Source: Litsea cubeba | Taxonomy: Eukaryota > Streptophyta > Magnoliopsida > Laurales > Lauraceae | Assembly: GCA_012931725.1 (NCBI GenBank) | Contig: CM022944.1 | Location: 64,311,982-64,375,981 of the forward strand | Length of the DNA: 64,000 nucleotides | Direction of reading: 5' to 3' | In this document: piece by piece, positions 30,665 to 42,354 of the stretch | Position numbering within the stretch: the stretch's first letter is position 1 | Layout: the number at the start of each line of letters is the position of its first letter | Translations under genes and position numbers: made by a program | Notes under the pieces: generated by a model | Seen by the model: only the letters and a program-made list of their open reading frames with translations | The model's database searches: none | Told to the model about the DNA's origin: nothing

Positions 30665-30877
30665 GATCGGCGTCTTCGTTTCTAGGGCAAGACCGAGAAC
30701 CCCTCTGTTTTTCTGTGTTTCTTTTCTTCTTCAGAACAAAAACCAACGATTCTGGCGGGCTCCCAAAATGTAAATCCCGCTCCCCACTATGGATCGAGTC
30801 CACTCATCGCTACGTGGCGGGCCACGTCAGATCGGTGTAAGTTTCTGGGTTTAATTTCGGTGCGTGTAGACGGATTG
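30665..30877. repeat. MULE right terminal inverted repeat, outer part
   Basis: This is the reverse complement of 9381-9594, ending in CGGATTG before the target duplication. Element B separates it from the rest of the right TIR, so the outermost 213 bp now lie 12.4 kb from the transposase gene. Confidence 0.93.
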
Positions 30878-30886
30878 GTGCTTTCA
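30878..30886. repeat. 9-bp target site duplication of the MULE, right
   Basis: GTGCTTTCA, exact match to 9372-9380. Confidence 0.93.
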
Positions 30887-31765
30887 TCGAACTGTCGGGT
30901 AAAGAAGGGTTCCACTTTCTACTTTGGAACCCTTTCTTTGGCGAGGCCTCTGTCAGACCCGACAGACTCTTTCTCCGTATTCTTTTTTCTCTGCAGCATT
31001 TTTCGATTTCTCCTTCAGTTCCATCAGCATCGTCATTAGGTTTCCTATTTGACTGTCTTGCCTTTGCAGGTGATATTGCAGAGGTTCCTCCTGCTGGTAC
31101 CTCCCTGGGCTGCTTTTGAGACTGTCTTCCTCATCTGCCTCGGCCATGCAGACATTGACCTATTTGAAATGTCAGGGTTTTTATCTGGGCTTTCTGTACA
31201 GCGCTTTTGTCCTGATGTTTTCTCGTTCATCATTCCGCTTTGGGAGTGTGGCTCTTCCAAAGCACTTTTCCTTTGCAGGGTGCTCTGGCCTTGCCATTTG
31301 TCTCTTCCACGTCGGTGGTTTCGTTTCTAGGTCGGCATTAGTTCTACCGTCTTGGTGCTTCGTGCGAAACAGTCCTCCTTAGTCCTTCTGTCTTTTCCTT
31401 CATTGGTTATCCCTCTGGACCCTCTTGTGATAAGGGGTCCGCTTGAATCCCACCTATCCCGCCGGTTTAAAGTGAATCGATCAATCCCATGTCGGACAGG
31501 GCTCCGATTAGGTTGAACCCTAGGAACCCTTTTCCAATCCCGACCGGGGCTATCAGGTTCTTTGTCGATGCTTTCCCGACGGTCCGAGTTAGCTTTTTGT
31601 GGCTCACGACAGTGTTCAAGCATTTGCTCGCTTGCAGCTGTACGTACCACGGCTTGCACTGTGATGAACGTACCTTGCGCAGGTGCTAGCACTTTTCTAT
31701 CCATGTTTAACAGGCTTTTGGTTTCCTTTGAGCACTTCCGTTTGCTCGATGGTCCCTTCTCATAG
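30887..31765 (-). pseudogene. Old retrotransposon gag remnant, N-terminal part
   Basis: The minus strand carries degraded gag-like coding pieces, for example a coiled coil with DSQIGNLMTMLMELKEKSKN (30953-31147) and basic segments at 31045-31260 and 31327-31700. Stops and frame changes lie between them. It continues at 9371 across the MULE. Upstream on the same strand it abuts an LTR remnant (31766-33500), so the two could be one ancient element. Confidence 0.6.
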
Positions 31766-33500
31766 TCAAACTGGAATAAATCACAAAAACATAAAATATT
31801 GAGCTGACAGTAACAGGACAATTCATTTCCCATATATGTTCAAGTTATAAATTATAAAAGTATATTCATGAAAATCCCAAAGAAAAAAGCTAATAAAAGC
31901 CATCCAAACTAACTAACTAAACAAGATTCTATCCCAAATTATGTGATGAACTACGGTGCCAAACTCGACGTCTAAATGACATCGTCAGCACAACAAACCT
32001 ACCAAAAATACAAGGCTCCAAATCCACAGCACGCACTCCAACTCGGAATGAGGACCTGCTACCTATGGCATCAAAAGTGATGTATCAGACACGACGGTCT
32101 GGCAAGTGAATAAAACAGATAAGGTGTACAAATGTATATCAAACTACCTTTAAAACCATAAAAGATACATTTGGAAATTAAACGGACTTATTGACGAAGT
32201 AAAAGAAATCAAATCCTGAAACCAAATGATTAGTATCCATATGTAAAAATGGAGTGACAATATTTGTAAAATATTATAAAATCATTATAAAACAAATGAA
32301 AGTCTAAACATAAGTATCGATGAATAGAAGAATAATTTCTAAAACATTAATAATTTCAAAGAACATAACGAACCGAATAAAACAATGGCAATCCACATTT
32401 AGCTAAATTCTCCTATTACCGAAGTAACAAGAGCACAAAAACAAATAGTTGTGGCCATAAAAATGGCCAGAACAAACAGAAGTTGTTGCCATGGCTAGAA
32501 AAGCCGTTGCCATGGCCAGAACAAACATAAGTCGTTACCTTGGCCGGAAAAGTCGTTGTCATGGTCGGAACAAACAGAAGCCGTTGCCATGGCCGGAGCA
32601 AAAAAAGGGGTCCAAACTGCAGTTGGCAAATAATTTAAAGATCCCAAGTCGGGTGATCAGCCCAACTAGGTGACCTAAGCTTAGTAATGTCGTTCAAAAC
32701 CTGAATCGATATAAATCAAATTGTAGCAATATATTTTCAATCGGTAAAATGAACTACTCTGAACAAATACAAACGGACAATATCAAACGAATCAAACGAG
32801 TAGCCTTATCGATATTTTCAGACGTGGCGAACCACTCAAATCTATTTCAAATCAAATTATAGGAAACATACGAACTTCTCTCTATTTCAAACCAATTTAT
32901 GAAAAACATACGAATTTCTCTCCAACTTGGAATGAAGTAGTGTGTAGTTGTTGTTGAGTGGTTTACCTAGGGTTGCCTCGATACACACTTAGTCCCTCAA
33001 ATCGGTCTATAAGTGCAAGGTTTGATGCCACTGAAGATCTCCGACATTTGAGAACATAAAGTGTTCATCAAGACTTGTAATAATTCCCCCGGTAATTCCA
33101 ACATCAAACATTTCTTACATTTTTCCCATTTAATTTATACAATTCAAGATATTTCAATTTCCGGTCTTCCATACATCATTTCTAAATTCCCGGGCTTCCA
33201 TACATCGATAGGGGATCAGCACACCTCAAACAAAAGGAAAAGAGGGGCTGGAATAGGCCTGGGCAAAACCCAGGCCCGCTCAAGCGACCCAGGGTCCGCT
33301 CGAGCAGAGCCCATCCAGAGGCTGGTCCGCTCGAGTGAGCCCATGCATGGGTCCGTTTGTGCAAGATTTCTGCCTTCTTGCATTTTTCTGGTTCGTTTTC
33401 CTTCCTCTCACTTCCCCTGTATTCTTACACTACCTGAGTTCCATTTGCTTCAAACAAACTCCATTCAAACACCAACACACTAATTCATTCCACTATCCAA
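31766..33500 (-). repeat. Diverged LTR related to the LARD family at 52772-62614
   Basis: In reverse complement it follows the LARD LTR for most of its length. Shared blocks include GTAACAGGAC(A/T)ATT near 31811, GGTGCCAAACT near 31952, ACGGTCTGGCAAG near 32094, CTATTACCGAAGTAACAAGAGC near 32411, GATCAGCCC near 32655 and the CTCGAG-rich segment 33272-33345. The last 200 bp or so of the LTR (with the CA end) are missing at 31766, and the right boundary is unclear. It has no coding capacity. Tandem GTTGCCATGGC(T/C)AGAA units occur at 32480-32600. Confidence 0.75.
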
Positions 33501-33907
33501 AAATCTGATAATGGAAAAGGAGAGGCTGAGCTGGGCTCTTAATGGATCTATAACAGATTTCTGTTATGGCATTTATGTTATAGGTATGCCTATGATAGGT
33601 CCACCTATATGAATGTGGAAGTGCGGACGCTTCCTATGAGGATCGGGTTTTCCTCTAGAGCATTCATGAAACTAGAATACAGACACATGGCCTGAAAAAG
33701 TGTCGGCTTTATCTAAACCAAAAGCTAAGAAAATTTATGTGTGACAGTAATTCCGGTCTTGTCACATGGAGTGAATGATTCAAAGCTACTGTTATTAGGT
33801 ACTTCGATGAGACTTTGAGATCTATCACTGAGTGAAGGTTCAAGTCCACAAGACACCTATCATTTATGCATAAATCTCAGGACATCAATAGCAGAAAAAA
33901 TCTTCAT
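33501..33907. other. Anonymous sequence without genes
   Basis: I see no ORF, repeat or element end here. It may be old, unrecognisable transposon DNA or original intergenic DNA. Confidence 0.4.
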
Positions 33908-34108
33908 ATTGTGGGGGTCATCACAAATTTTTCAAGATTGTGGGGTCCTTCATAATTTTTCAAAATTGTGGGGGTCTAGATGCATTGGTTGAGATTGTGG
34001 GGTCTTGATGCCTTTTTAACATTATGGGGGTTTCTTTATAATTTTCAAAATTGTGAGGGATTGTTTGAGATTTTTGAAAATTGTGGGGGATTGTTGCAGA
34101 TTTTAAAA
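33908..34108. repeat. Degenerate minisatellite, about 29 bp x 7
   Basis: Seven blocks begin ATTGTGGGGGT or ATTGTGGGG(A/T) and end in a T-rich tail such as ATTTTTCAAA. They are spaced 27-30 bp apart and quite diverged, so the array is old. Confidence 0.8.
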
Positions 34109-34998
34109 AATAAGAAATCCAAGGTTTAATTTTATTTTCTTGGAATACAGTTTTCATATTCATGCATTTTTCATGCAGAAAAAATATTGAAATCCATGAA
34201 AAATAACCCTTTTGGGAACCCATTTTGAGAACTTGCAGTAACCCACATCCCACATTGGATATGTCGTGGAGGAAAGACTCACTTATAAGAAATCCCTCAA
34301 CTTACCATGTTAGTTTATTATAGACTTAGACTTGGAGTCTTAAGCCAAAAATGAGGAGACCATTATTATGCAACTTGTAGATACCCTTTTATACAGGGAG
34401 AAACAACTTATTTGCATTATCATTAGGTGGGTCTCACCACACATACTATGATATCTTGGAGGCGGTTAACCCATTGCTGACTTGGTCCCACCAAGAAGTT
34501 GACTTGGTCCCACCAAGAAGTGATCACTCGACTTGAAGCATTCATTCTCTCTTTTTCACTGATCAGTACCACCAACACCAACACCAACACCTGAACCTAA
34601 ATCCGATGATGAGCATTAAGTCCAATTTGTGGGGGTGCCGTTGTTGAGGTAGTTTATAGGTTGACCCAGGTGGGCCCTCGATCTGGGTCCATAAGGTCCC
34701 AATAAGCCTACAGCTTTTACATGGAGGATGACCCACTACAATTTGCCAGAGAATTACACTTTGATGAAGGTATTTTGAAGTAACATCACGAGTTCTTCAA
34801 ATCCTCCTATAAGACTAAAAAAATAATCTTATATTTTCAACAAATGTAAATAAAATCTATACATTTTGAGAGCATTATATATTAGCTTTTCTTAATTATT
34901 CGATTCTTTGCCGTATTCTCCTGTTAATAACTTGAAAAAATTTAAAACTTCCAACTCCTGCAATGTTAATAACCCATTAATTTAAATTTAATGACAAT
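34109..34998. other. Gene-free stretch with LTR-like traits
   Basis: AACCCACATCCCACATTGGA near 34224 and a TATA-like CACTTATAAG near 34280 recall copia LTRs. A 24-bp direct duplication containing TTGACTTGGTCCCACCAAG lies at 34480-34522. I could not define ends, so a solo LTR is only a possibility. Bases 34994-34998 (ACAAT) are the predicted target duplication of the copia element. Confidence 0.35.
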
Positions 34999-35123
34999 TG
35001 TCACGTCCCAAAATCCGGGCCCGATCGGATTCCGGACAATGACTCATGAACATCACGAACATAGATCAAATCCACAATATAAGCATAGAACTGGGCGTTT
35101 ATGAGTTATTTAAAAACCAGTAC

Positions 35124-35138
35124 CAAAGTTCATAAATA
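35124..35138. repeat. 15-bp target site duplication of the SINE, left
   Basis: CAAAGTTCATAAATA occurs here and at 35760-35774. A duplication of this length fits target-primed reverse transcription. Confidence 0.8.
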
Positions 35139-35759
35139 CATATAGGAAAATATTCATGTGCATCTATCCCTCACCACATTATGGTGAAGGACAACATAGT
35201 AGGGCCACTTTATGATTCATCCAAATCATCCACACACATGGAGCCCCCTAAGCTACAATGAATCAATTGAGTTTTCATTAATCTGATTGGATTGGACCGT
35301 TGGATTGAGGGTCGAGATTTTCCTTTAATATAAAGTCCTTAAATTTGTGGGTCGCGGATGAAGGGATTAGAGACTTAGAATTGACCTCAAATTTGATATA
35401 TGATCTCATCTCATAGACTATTTCCATCCCCCCCAAGTCCCATGATCAATGGGGCCTAAGTGAACCCCATTGAGTTTGTCCCTCATCATATGGTGAGGGA
35501 ATGATGCACATGAACATTGCCCATATATATATATATATATATTTTCTGATGACCCAGGGTATCCCTCGCCAGCCTAGCATTCGAACCTTTGGCCTCCTAC
35601 CTGGGGGTTAGCCGATTTTGACGAGCAAGGACTATTCTATATAAGGGGTACATATATGGCCGCACACATAGTAACCGGATAACGCAAGGGGTGAGAGTCG
35701 AACTCGAGACCTTGGGGAGCAAACCCAAGGCTCAAACCAACTGAGCCACCGCCTTGAAG
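35139..35759 (-). mobile_element. tRNA-derived SINE containing a MITE
   Basis: On the minus strand the insertion begins CTTCAAGGCGG and has RNA polymerase III boxes: box A TGGCTCAGTTGG (35737-35748) and box B-like AGTTCGACTC (35695-35704), about 32 bases apart as in a tRNA. A second box B-like AGGTTCGAATGC is at 35578-35589. A (TA)n run follows at 35524-35542. Exact 15-bp flanking repeats define the ends. The SINE itself is about 240 bp; the rest is a MITE near its 3' end. It inserted into the copia LTR. Confidence 0.75.
35144..35522. mobile_element. MITE-like inverted-repeat element, about 380 bp
   Basis: The two ends are imperfect inverted repeats of about 38 bp: GGAAAATATTCATGTGCATC then CCCTCACCA on the left, and reversed GGGCAATGTTCATGTGCATC then CCCTCACCA on the right. 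It has no coding capacity. Superfamily undetermined because the exact target duplication is masked by AT-rich flanks. Confidence 0.6.
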
Positions 35760-36288
35760 CAAAGTTCATAAATAAATAAATGAACAATCCAAATACTGAA
35801 AGAAACTGCGATTCAGATCTGAACATCACTAGGGGAAGACATTCATGGCTGATTTGTAACAAAACAGGTTTTAAAAAATCTGATCTGGGCAGCATAAATC
35901 AGCCATAGTGATCGCATAATAACTCCATGAATTCATGACCAACAAGTGTATAATTAAAGGAGAATCAAGAAGACTATTACCTTGAAGATTTGTAGACTTC
36001 AAATCTCTGAAAAAATAGATCCAAAGGGCTGAACTCAGACTTGCAATTAGCAAACAACTTGCTGGAATTTTCTGCAGTAGAGTTGCTTTTGATCTTCTTC
36101 TCTATCTCACTTCCAAATCTTATTGGCTAAGATGGTGGGATCTTAATCTAGATTTCTAGATGGGATTTGAGAACCTTTTTCTATGGAAAAAATCTCAGAC
36201 CTTGAACTATCTTCAATGAAGAAGAAAAGAGGCTGGACGTGTGGGACACTTTTTCATAGGGATGGCCGTCCAAGGGGAAGGCTTCCTC

Positions 36289-36295
36289 TTTTATA
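36289..36295 (-). promoter_or_regulatory. TATA box of the copia LTR
   Basis: The minus strand reads TTCTATAAAAGAGGAAG. A likely splice donor, TTCAAG/GTAATAG, lies downstream near 35982. Confidence 0.6.
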
Positions 36296-37854
36296 GAAAA
36301 CTTTTGGATTGCTTTCCTAAAAAACTATCTCTTCTAATTCTCATAGATGTCCTAAAAGGAAAGTATAATCTAAAGATTTGTTTCCTTTTAGAAACACTCC
36401 AATTAGAAAAGGAAACTAAAGGAACATCCCATAAACTTTGGCAATTAGTAATCCTAGTTGCACAACACTTACTAATTTAAGTTTCTTATTCAAAAAGGAA
36501 ACCTTACTATAGGAATACTAATCCAAAGAGGAGTCCAACCTTCCAAGTAGAGAGACCTACTCAAAATTGGAAACCTCACCTTATTGAATTCCCATTATGG
36601 ACGTCCCACATAATAATGCACACCATGGCCCACAAATAATTTATCTAGAATTAAGTTCATGTATGCCATCAAAGGCCTATTTGAATTTAAACTCAAAATT
36701 ATTTTTCCACTAAAATAATTCAACCATATGTCATCTAAACATTTTAGGAAACCAAGCCAATCTTGGAAAGTGACTAGAGAAGGGACCAAAGGACATATTT
36801 GCCCTTGGCTCCCAAAATGACCAAAATGTCCATGCTAAACCCATAGCAACATTAAGACCATTTTAACCTTAACTCATTCCACTAAAGAGTTATGGTTGAA
36901 CTCCAGGGACAAATATATAAAATAATAAGCTCGTCATAAAATGACAGTTGTCTTCGACCTACTAAGTGTAATGACCTGAATGCCCCTCTATGTAACATCC
37001 ATAATCAAGTCAGGTTATCCAATGTACTATCAACCTTCTCGATTACATCTAAACCTTAGAACTTCATATCCTTAACTTAATCATCATCCAGATATCATTC
37101 TCTTGGTCCAGGGAGCGACCCACAAGTTCAATATCCATATGGAACATCCATATACTAAGATCTTAGATTTTGATGATTAATCGGATAATTCTAAGAGGAC
37201 GATCATTCCATCAATAGATGGCATAGATTCTTTATTGCATATGCACGTCCCAACTGATCAAGTCCGAGTACCCAAAACACAGAGCTGTTGACCCATGAAA
37301 AGAATCTAACCCATAGTGAATTAAAGCACAAGAACTTGACTTCGTCAGTTCATCCACAAATGCTCAAGATTAAGAGCACTGGTCACTCAGTAGCATGAGG
37401 TGACTTGATCTCTCTCGGTGATAGTACTATTTTAGAGATCACACCTACAATGGTCCTGTTCAATGCATTGTATATGCACTAATGAGATAAATTCGGGAAA
37501 ATCCTCCCATGACTTAGGTAAGTCACCCTGAATGCAGGAGAGTCTCTCACTATAACTTATACCAAGATGAAGTGCCCAACTCCATCTCTCAGTTATGAAC
37601 AAATATGTTGTTTCTAGTGTCTGTGAATTAGACCTATCAACAAATATGTTGTTTCCAGTGTCCATGAATTAGACTTATCTGTGTGCAGACACTACACACC
37701 TAATTCATTTACTAGAAACAATGGGCCTTACACAACCATACATATATACATGTTTAAAGAGAAAATAGTCATTCCATTAAATAACCAGTAAATATCCAGT
37801 AACAAAAGATGAGAGTGCAGCTAGTGGGCTTTAGGGCATACACCAATCCCAACA

Positions 37855-37867
37855 AACTCCCACTTGC
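37855..37867 (-). other. Polypurine tract of the copia element
   Basis: The minus strand reads GCAAGTGGGAGTT directly before the LTR start TGTTGGG, in the usual position after the pol stop at 37869. Confidence 0.8.
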
Positions 37868-37868
37868 A

Positions 37869-40800
37869 CTAAAGATCACTACTTCCAAACCTAACACTCA
37901 TAGACTCAACATGAGAAGTAAAGACTTTCTCAGTAAGAGTCTTAGTGAATGGGTCAGCTAAGTTATTCACTGAAGCAATATGCTCAACCACTATTTCTCT
38001 ATCCTGAATGAATTCCCGTATCAAGTGGTACTTTCTCTAAATGTGCTTGCCTTTCTTGTGATTCCTGGGCTCTTTGCACTGTGCTACAGCACCAGTGTTG
38101 TCGCAGTACATGACAATCGGTTTATGCACTGCAGGAACAACTCCCAATTCCAATAGGAATTTTCTAAGCCATACTGCTTCCTTCGCAGCTTCTGATGCCG
38201 CCACATACTCTGCTTCCATGGTAGAATCAGCAGTACAGGATTGCTTGACACTCCTCCATGATATAGCCCCTCCTGACAGAGTAAAGACGTATCCTGAAGT
38301 AGACTTTCTGGCATCACTATCAGATTGGAAATCAGAGTCTATATACGCCAAAGGCGTTAGATCATCTGCTCGAAAGGTTAGCATATAATCTTTCGTTCTC
38401 CGAAGATACTTGAATATATGCTTAACAGCTGTCCAATGCATAGGTCCAAGGTTTGACTGATATCTGCTAACCATGCCAACGGCAAAGCAAATATCTGGTC
38501 TAGTGCATAACATAGCATACATGAGGCTTCCAACAGCGGATGCATATGGAACTCTCCTCATGCTCTCTATCTCTTCATATGTGTTTGGACATTGATCTCG
38601 AGACAGTGGTACTCCATGTCTAGAAGGTAGCAAGCCCTTCTTGGAGTCATGCATGTTAAACTTGACCAATATCTTCTCAATATATGAAGATTGGGATAGG
38701 GCTAACATCTTATTCTTGAGATCACGCAAAAGCTTGATCCCTAAGATATAGCTGGCCTCAACCAAATCCTTCATCTGAAATTGAGAAGATAACCAAACCT
38801 TTATGGATGACAATATACCTACATCATTTCCAATGAGCAATATGTCATCTATATACAGAACCAAAAATGCAACTGCTTTTCCACTTCCTTTCTTATACAC
38901 ACATGGTTCATCAATGTTTTGATCAAAGCCAAAAGATTTGACTGCCTGATTAAACTTGATGTTCCATGCTCTAGATGCTTGCTTAAGTCCATAAATGGAC
39001 TTCTTAAGTTTACAAACCATGTTATCTTGGCCACTAGCAATGAAGCCCTCTGGTTGCATCATATAGATGCATTCGTCAAGACTTCTATTAAGAAAGCTGT
39101 CTTGACATCCATTTGCCATATCTCGTAGTCATAATGACATGCGATGGCCAAGAGAATCCTTAAGGACTTAAGCATGGCCACTGGTGAAAAGGTTTCCTCA
39201 TAATCGATACCCTCTTTCTGAGTATATCCTTTCACCACCAATCTTGCTTTGAAGGTTTCCACCTTCCCATCCACTCCTCTCTTCCTCTTGTAGATCCACT
39301 TGCACCCTATGGGTTTAATCCCTTCAGGTGCATCTACAAGTTCCCAGACTTGATTGGAATACAAAGAATCCATTTCAGATTTCATCGCTTGCTGCCACAT
39401 ATCAGCATCTATATCCGTTACTGCTTCATCATAACTAGTAGGATCCTCAACCAGATCTTCAGAGTCCGTCTTAAAAGTCACTCATAGATATCTTTCTGGC
39501 TGTCTAGAAATTCTCCCACTACGACGAGGCTCCGGATTATTAAAAGGAATATCTTGTTCATCTATTGCCTTAGGATCTGGTACAGATGTTATAGGAGATC
39601 CCGGAAGAATCTCCTCAAGGGTTTCTTTACAACTAAGCTCTTGGTACATCATACAATCATCCTCCAAGTATCTAGCATGAGTGCTGATAAGCACTTTTTG
39701 CTCCTTTGGATGATAAAAGATGCCACCTCTCGTTCCCTTAGGATACCCAATGAAGTAGCACCTTTCCGATCTGGGTTCCAGCTTGGTAGCTTTATCATTC
39801 AGTACATAGGCCGGACAACCCCAAATGTGGATATGTCTTAAATTAGGTTTTCGACCTGTCCACATTTCTTGCGGTGTCCTAGATACTGATTTAGAAGGTA
39901 CCAGATTTAAAATGTATGTTGCTGCTTCTAGGGCATATCCCCAAAAAGATATAGGTAGGGTTGCATGACTCATCATGGACCTTACCATGTCGAGAAGGAT
40001 ACGGTTTCTTCTCTCTGCTACACCATTTTGCTGGGGTGTACCCGATGCAGACAACTGAGACACAATCCCATGTTGTGTGAGGTACTCTTTGAACTCACCC
40101 AGGAGGTACTCGCCACCTCGATCAGATCGAAGGGCTTTGATATGTTTCCCTAGTTGTAACTCCGCCTCAGCCTTGAATTGCTTGAATTTATCAAACGCCT
40201 CATACTTGCGTCGTATTAAGTACACATATCCATACCTAGAGTAATCATCAGTGAAGGTGATGTAATACTCATACCCTCCTCGAGCCGGTTTGTTCATAGG
40301 ACCACACACATCAGTGTGAATCAATTCTAACAACTCCTTTGACCTTAGTCCGTTTCCAGAGAATGACCTTTTGGTCATCTTTCCCTTGAGACAAGATTCG
40401 CACTGAGGAAAAGTTTCGAAATCTAATGAGCTCAAAGGCCCATCTTCTACCAACCTCTGAATCCGTTTTAGGTTAATGTGACCCGAACGTAAGTGCCAAA
40501 GATATGTGTCATTGATTGAAGATACCTTCCTTTTAAGGGAAGTTGAGTTTTCTTGTTGTACATTATGCAGTGTGGGAGCAATAGGATATATATAAAATAA
40601 GTTGTCATGCATTCTACCGGAACATATAATATTTGCATCTCTACTAATATCAACACCAGAATGGAAAGAAACTGAATAATTATATTCAATGAGTCTGGAA
40701 ACTGAAATTAAATTCTTCCTCATATCCGGAACATAGAAAACATTATTTAAAACTAATATCCTATCACATGGAAAATGTAAGGAAACAACTCCTACTGCAA

Positions 40801-41060
40801 CTGCCCAAACTTTAGCTCCAGTTCCAACTCTAAAGGCTAACTCTCCTTTCTCAATCTTCTGCATTATCTGAAACCCCTGCAATGAATTGCAGATATGATT
40901 AGTGGCTCCTGAGTCTACTATCCATGAATCAGTAGAATCAACCACCAGACAAGTTTCAATGTAGTATGAAAAAGATGTACCTTTCTTAACTGAGGCTAGC
41001 AACTCGGGACAATCTTTCTTCCAATGACCTTTGAGGCCACATTTGAAGCATTTCCCTTTG
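37869..41060 (-). pseudogene. Copia pol: protease, integrase, RT, RNase H (broken)
   Basis: In order: the gag zinc knuckle CFKCGLKGHWKKDC near 41019-41060; protease with WIVDSGATNHIC; a GAG-pre-integrase segment (YLWHLRSGHINLKRIQRL); integrase with LIHTDVCGP and ITFTDDYSRYGYVYL; RT with KWIYKRKRGVDGKVETFKARLV, MDVKTAF and the catalytic VLYIDDILLIGND; RNase H with YIDSDFQSDSDARKSTSGY and AEYVAASEA; and the usual tail ending NNLADPFTKTL and a stop at 37869. Breaks: an in-frame TGA at 39482, a one-base shift near 39090 just after MDVKTAFL, and an in-frame TAG at 38037. The domain order INT before RT identifies Ty1/copia. Confidence 0.92.
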
Positions 41061-41804
41061 GGCTTTCCATCTGTACCCTTGTCCTTCTTTTTACCAGTAT
41101 TGTCCTTTTTCTGCCCTTTTCCCTTATTCTGATTCTTCTTGAACTTCTTCCCTTTTCGGGTTTAGTTTAGAGGAAGACTGGAAAAAGTGAGCTTGGGCTT
41201 TGGGCTTCATGATAGCCTCCGCCGCCTGGAGTTCTTTCATTAACTCAGATAAAGTCATGTCCATCTTGCTCATATTGAAATTGAGCTTGAACTGATTGAA
41301 AGCGTCCGACAGAGTTTCGAGAATCATATCAGTTTGACTCTCTGCATCAATCTCAGCCCCTAGAATCTCAGCTACATTGAAACAATCCATCAACTTGAGC
41401 ATATGCTCTCTGACAGGTGTTCCTTCAGCCATCCTAGTATTCATGATGGTCCTTATAGCAGCTTGCCTAGCTGGCCTGCTTTTGTCTGCGAACATTTCAG
41501 ACAAGGACATCATGATTTCATAGGCTGTGTCCATTTACTCGTGCTGTGTTTGTAACACGTTGGACATGGAAGCAAGCATGTAGCATTTAGCCATGCTATT
41601 CGCTTTCTTCCATTTCCTCTCAGCCTCTAACTGGTCATCAGTAGAATTAGCATCAATATCAAGATAGGTTTCCAACAAGACATACTTGTACTCCTTAGCA
41701 GTGAGTACTATGTCAAGATTTCTCTTACAATCTACGTAATTAGGTTCAGTCAGTTTGTTCTCACGAAGAATGCACATCAACGGACTAAAAGAATCTTTAC
41801 CCAT
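41061..41804 (-). pseudogene. Copia gag (broken)
   Basis: It starts MGKDSFSPLMCILRENKL at 41804, a typical copia gag opening with a UBN2-like core (YKYVLLETYLDI...AKCYMLASMS). An in-frame TAA at 41535-41537 interrupts it before MDTAYEIMMSL. A frame change near 41155 separates the Lys-rich nucleocapsid part, which leads into the zinc knuckle. Confidence 0.85.
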
Positions 41805-42354
41805 CTCTCTCTGGATATGAAACGATTTATAATTAGACAGGCAGTATATATGTAATATGCATATGGTGCTTGTTATAAAAGGAAAAACAAAGCACAAAAC
41901 TTTTTACATTATTTAACCCTAATCATAATGTATCAGTGTTTCAACCTCCTCATAGACCCTCCATCGAAGGGATGGCCGAGCCTACAGTCACGTTGAATTA
42001 AGGTATGCTTATTTGGATTATCACTATCTGGATACACATATCGAGTGGTAGTCCAATCACTGATTGGTTTGGCCTCATATGACAAATAACCCTTAACTCC
42101 TAGGGAAAGGTCATTACCGTCTTATGTTAAGTGTTTTACCATCTCTTATGAAATTTCCCAGAATGTCTATGACTTAAGTCCTCCGAAGGGAAGTGACTTT
42201 TATCCATTCTAGAAGTGAACTTTAGTAAAGAGCTCCACCGAAGGGATGGCCGCTCCCACCAACACTTCATTGACATTCTATAGAAGTAATCTTTAGTAAA
42301 GAACTCCACCGAAGGGATGGCCGCTCCTACTAAAACCTCATTACGAATATTCAC
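41805..42354 (-). other. Leader of the copia element, cut by element C
   Basis: Untranslated sequence upstream of gag with no ORF of note. Two related 60-bp blocks (CTCCACCGAAGGGATGGCCGC near 42233 and 42305) form a short tandem duplication. Bases 42350-42354 (TTCAC) are the predicted target duplication of element C. Confidence 0.6.

Larger units (their letters stand above)
9381..30877. mobile_element. Two-gene Mutator-like element (MULE) interrupted by element B
   Basis: The MULE is bounded by a perfect 9-bp target duplication and by near-identical inverted repeats of about 1.27 kb. Its outer ends begin CAAATAGTCTACCCGCACCG (left) and CAATCCGTCTACACGCACCG (right, reversed). Without the 12.4-kb retrotransposon at 18256-30659 it is about 9.1 kb. 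It encodes a FAR1-type MULE transposase on the minus strand and a GRF zinc-finger protein on the plus strand, pointing toward each other with a tandem array between. The TIRs differ at very few positions and neither coding sequence has a stop or frameshift, so the element was recently active before element B landed in its right TIR. Confidence 0.92.
34999..37854 (-). repeat. 3' LTR of the copia element, with a SINE/MITE insertion
   Basis: On the minus strand it starts TGTTGGGATTGGTGTATGCCC at 37854 and is taken to end at GGGACGTGACA (34999). The left end is less certain because no second LTR is available. Without the 621-bp insertion at 35139-35759 plus its duplicated target it is about 2.2 kb. 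A 41-bp duplication (AACAAATATGTTGTTTC) lies at 37597-37680. Confidence 0.7.
34999..42354 (-). mobile_element. Decayed Ty1/copia element (5' LTR off window)
   Basis: Minus-strand copia element: 3' LTR 34999-37854, polypurine tract, pol with integrase before RT, gag with a zinc knuckle, and a leader that is cut by element C at 42355. The remaining leader and 5' LTR should lie beyond the right edge of the window. Stops and frameshifts in gag and pol show that it cannot be autonomous. Confidence 0.9.

Noticed and set aside
34220..34660. Solo copia LTR
   Set aside because: The CCCACATTGGA motif and TATA-like sites are suggestive, but I found no paired TG/CA ends with a 5-bp duplication.
35695..35748. 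Functional tRNA gene
   Set aside because: Only the promoter boxes resemble a tRNA; the sequence continues as a SINE with target duplications, and I could not draw a complete cloverleaf.
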